Shown here: positions 62,040 through 64,000 of the stretch, one piece after another | Position numbering within the stretch: position 1 is the stretch's first letter | How the letters are laid out: every line of letters begins with the position of its first letter | From: Diplonema papillatum | Lineage: Eukaryota; Euglenozoa; Diplonemea; Diplonemida; Diplonemidae | Direction of reading: 5' to 3' | Assembly (NCBI GenBank): GCA_030068145.1 | Contig: JAPJBO010000186.1 | Coordinates: forward strand, 236,001 to 300,000 | DNA: 64,000 bases | Program-made: the position numbers and the translations under genes | Notes under the pieces: generated by a model | Database searches by the model: none | What the model saw: only the letters and a program-made list of their open reading frames with translations | Told to the model about the DNA's origin: nothing

Positions 62040-64000
62040 GTGTATTTCGACCGGACGACGCCTCACTGCAAAAGAAGGGGGGGGGGGGGGTGGCGGGGGA
62101 TCTTCGGTGGCCGTTGGTCTTTCTGGTTATTCTTGTGCCTCGGTGGTCTCGGTTATCTAGATGCGAAGGAAAAACAATGGGGCTAGGGAGAGAGCTCGCG
62201 CGGGGGCGGCCCCCGGGCGGTTTTAGTGGGTTTGCGCATTAGCGGGTACGGTGCCCAGCTACAAAACTTAAGCTCCAACAATGCATTGTTAACAAACAGA
62301 GGGTTTTTAGAGTGAACGTTCGCTTGACGATCCGGGGGTCAAAGATGTTTGTTTGTGTGCACAAGCATAAGTCACCTGCTTTGGTAAGTTTCCAGCGTAT
62401 TTTGTGTAGTACGCTGCCAGCTACCAATTTTCAGTACCAACAATGCATTCATGGATTTACAAAGATCTTTGCATTTTTCCACATGTTTTTCAAAATTAAC
62501 TACTTCTTTTTTACATCTTTGTGTAAAAAAGAAAAAAGAAAGATCTTGAAATTTTGTAAAAAAAAAAAGTGACTGTGCGTTGTCCTTGTGAGTGGGGGTG
62601 TGTGGTCCTTTTTGAGGTGCATTGCGCCTGTCGTTGCCTCTCCCTTAAGGTTGCAGCCCAAGGAAACCAGCTGTGAGACAAAACTCGGCGCCAGTCTCGT
62701 CGGATTGCACCAGAAAAGAACTTCACGGGTTACAAAACACCCGCCCAACACGAGGCACGCACCCAAGAACGTGCACGGCCACCGTAGCACCCGGAATCCT
62801 TTTTCGGTTCTGGTAGACTATAACCTAGTCCAGTTTCACATGTAGGTAAGGCAACAGACTGAACAAGCCGACAACGCTTCTCAGCTTGGGTTGATTCGAC
62901 ACACACGCTGTTCTCTCCACCTTGCTCGCGTTTCCGCTTCATTTCGAAACGGGCAAGTTTGTCTGCTACCTCCGATGCAGTGTCAATCCACTTCTTTGTG
63001 ACTAAAGCACGTGTCAGAGCATCCTGCAGACACTGCTTCTTACCCTTCGCATATACATGCGATGGGGTTTGCCATAAATGAGCTTTGCGGCCTCCGGCAT
63101 CTCATCGAGGTTACGGTCCTCAAGAGACCCTTGAAGTTGAAATGACACCATAAAAAGTGCTGCGCTTCGCGGCAGCAGTTTGGGTTTCGGGGTCTAATGT
63201 GCCCGACATTTGCGTTTTTTTTGCCGAGTTTCTCAATATCTCGTGGCTTTTGGGTCCCCTGGGGTCATGTGCAGCATTGTCAACAAAAAAAAGAACAGAA
63301 TAGTTGAGTCACGGCTCTTGGTAAAGCAGACAAAAAAGACCGTGATGTTTTCCTTCCATTTTTTCTAGACTGCTTCCTTTCATTTTTTCTCACAAAAAGG
63401 GGGTGGGGGGGGTCGGCCCTGCTCTAGGTTACGTTATCTTCTCCGACTCCCGCAATATCGTGGGTAGCACAAAACTCAAGAGGTCCGTAGTCAACTATTC
63501 CCTGCAGTACTAGCATACTTTTCAAGAAAAAGAACGGGGGTGAGCCCGCGTAGTCGGGGAAACGGCGCGGCGTCGGCCACGTGCGGCTGTCCACGGGGGT
63601 TTTGTTTGCGTTGAAAGCACAGCGCCAACAACCGGGGTGATCCCGCGTAGTGCGAAGCGTGGTGGCGCGGCCTTCTGTTCAACTTTGTCTACACGGTGGA
63701 GTCCAGCCTCAGAAGCTGGAGTTAAAGCTGGTGCCACACCTGCTTTTCGGATGTGACCCAACCTCTTTAACTCCAGCTTCTGAGGCTGGACCTCACGTGT
63801 AGCAGGAGTAGCAGTTTTTAACTCCAGCTTCTGAGGCTGGACCTCACGTGTAGCAGGAGTAGCGTCTAATCTACTGCACGCAGTAGTAAATGTCGAACTG
63901 CAAGCAGCCGGAAACGCAGGCGCAGGGGGCAGGTCGCTTGCGTTGCATTTTATACTCTCGTGAATGGACCTGCCTCCGGCAATCCCGACTGTTCAATCAC
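62040..64000. other. Repeat-containing region without recognised genes
   Basis: G runs near 62081-62097, A/T-rich stretch at 62490-62570, a fragment related to 22.14-22.23 kb near 63436-63520, and the hairpin repeat at 63700-63845. No domain-bearing frame found. Confidence 0.5.
63700..63845. repeat. Hairpin repeat with a tandem duplication of one arm
   Basis: TCCAGCCTCAGAAGCTGGAG on the left faces CTCCAGCTTCTGAGGCTGGA on the right; the right arm with CTCACGTGTAGCAGGAGTAG is repeated twice (63770-63862). Same family as 35425-35545. Confidence 0.88.

Overview
This is a nuclear window from a single-celled eukaryote: intron-containing genes, ribosomal protein eL19, a fragment of 18S rDNA, very long (AC)n microsatellites and two large non-LTR retrotransposons. 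The lineage is not proven. Two clues point to Euglenozoa: eL19 carries residues I associate with that group (QARLAA near the start, PSKELW in the middle), and all seven host loci between 21 and 60 kb lie on the minus strand, as in directional gene clusters. A dinoflagellate would also fit the gene order.

Layout. 0-8 kb: the last finger of a C2H2 zinc-finger gene on the plus strand, then dispersed repeats and a truncated retroelement end (minus, about 2.1-2.4 kb). 8.1-15.5 kb: full-length element 1, bounded on both sides by (AC)n. 15.5-21 kb: repeats. 21.3-23 kb: RING-type gene and its scrambled fragments. 25.3-28.5 kb: TPR-like gene with truncated copies on both sides. 31.8-34.5 kb: a 597-residue unknown protein with tandem copies of its 3' end. 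36.6-37.7 kb: eL19 and a copy of its 5' end. 38.3-38.75 kb: a 5'-truncated retroelement between AC repeats. 39-40.1 kb: two tandem arrays. 40.8-43.7 kb: nested inverted-repeat DNA transposons with a CENP-B-like DNA-binding ORF. 46.3-47.9 kb: voltage-sensor-like protein and an SLC6-like exon. 49.4-60.3 kb: a multi-EF-hand (calcyphosin-like) gene whose two exons fit across a 9.5 kb intron. 61.8-62.04 kb: 18S rDNA fragment.

The most striking system is a retrotransposon family joined to (AC)n microsatellites. Both full-length copies start with GGG directly after an (AC)n tract and end 60 nt past the ORF2 stop in another. Three 5'-truncated copies have the same 3' architecture. ORF1 and ORF2 lie in one reading frame with a single stop between them. 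ORF2 encodes one or two OTU cysteine-protease domains, an APE-type endonuclease, RT, a CCHC knuckle, RNase H and a C-terminal pair of identical Cys/His modules. Element 2 lies antisense within the EF-hand intron, beside the end of a third, divergent subfamily.

A second pattern is that six of the seven host loci have truncated, internally deleted copies of their own 5' or 3' ends next to them, which suggests recurrent local microhomology-type duplication. All assignments come from reading the sequence; no database search was run.
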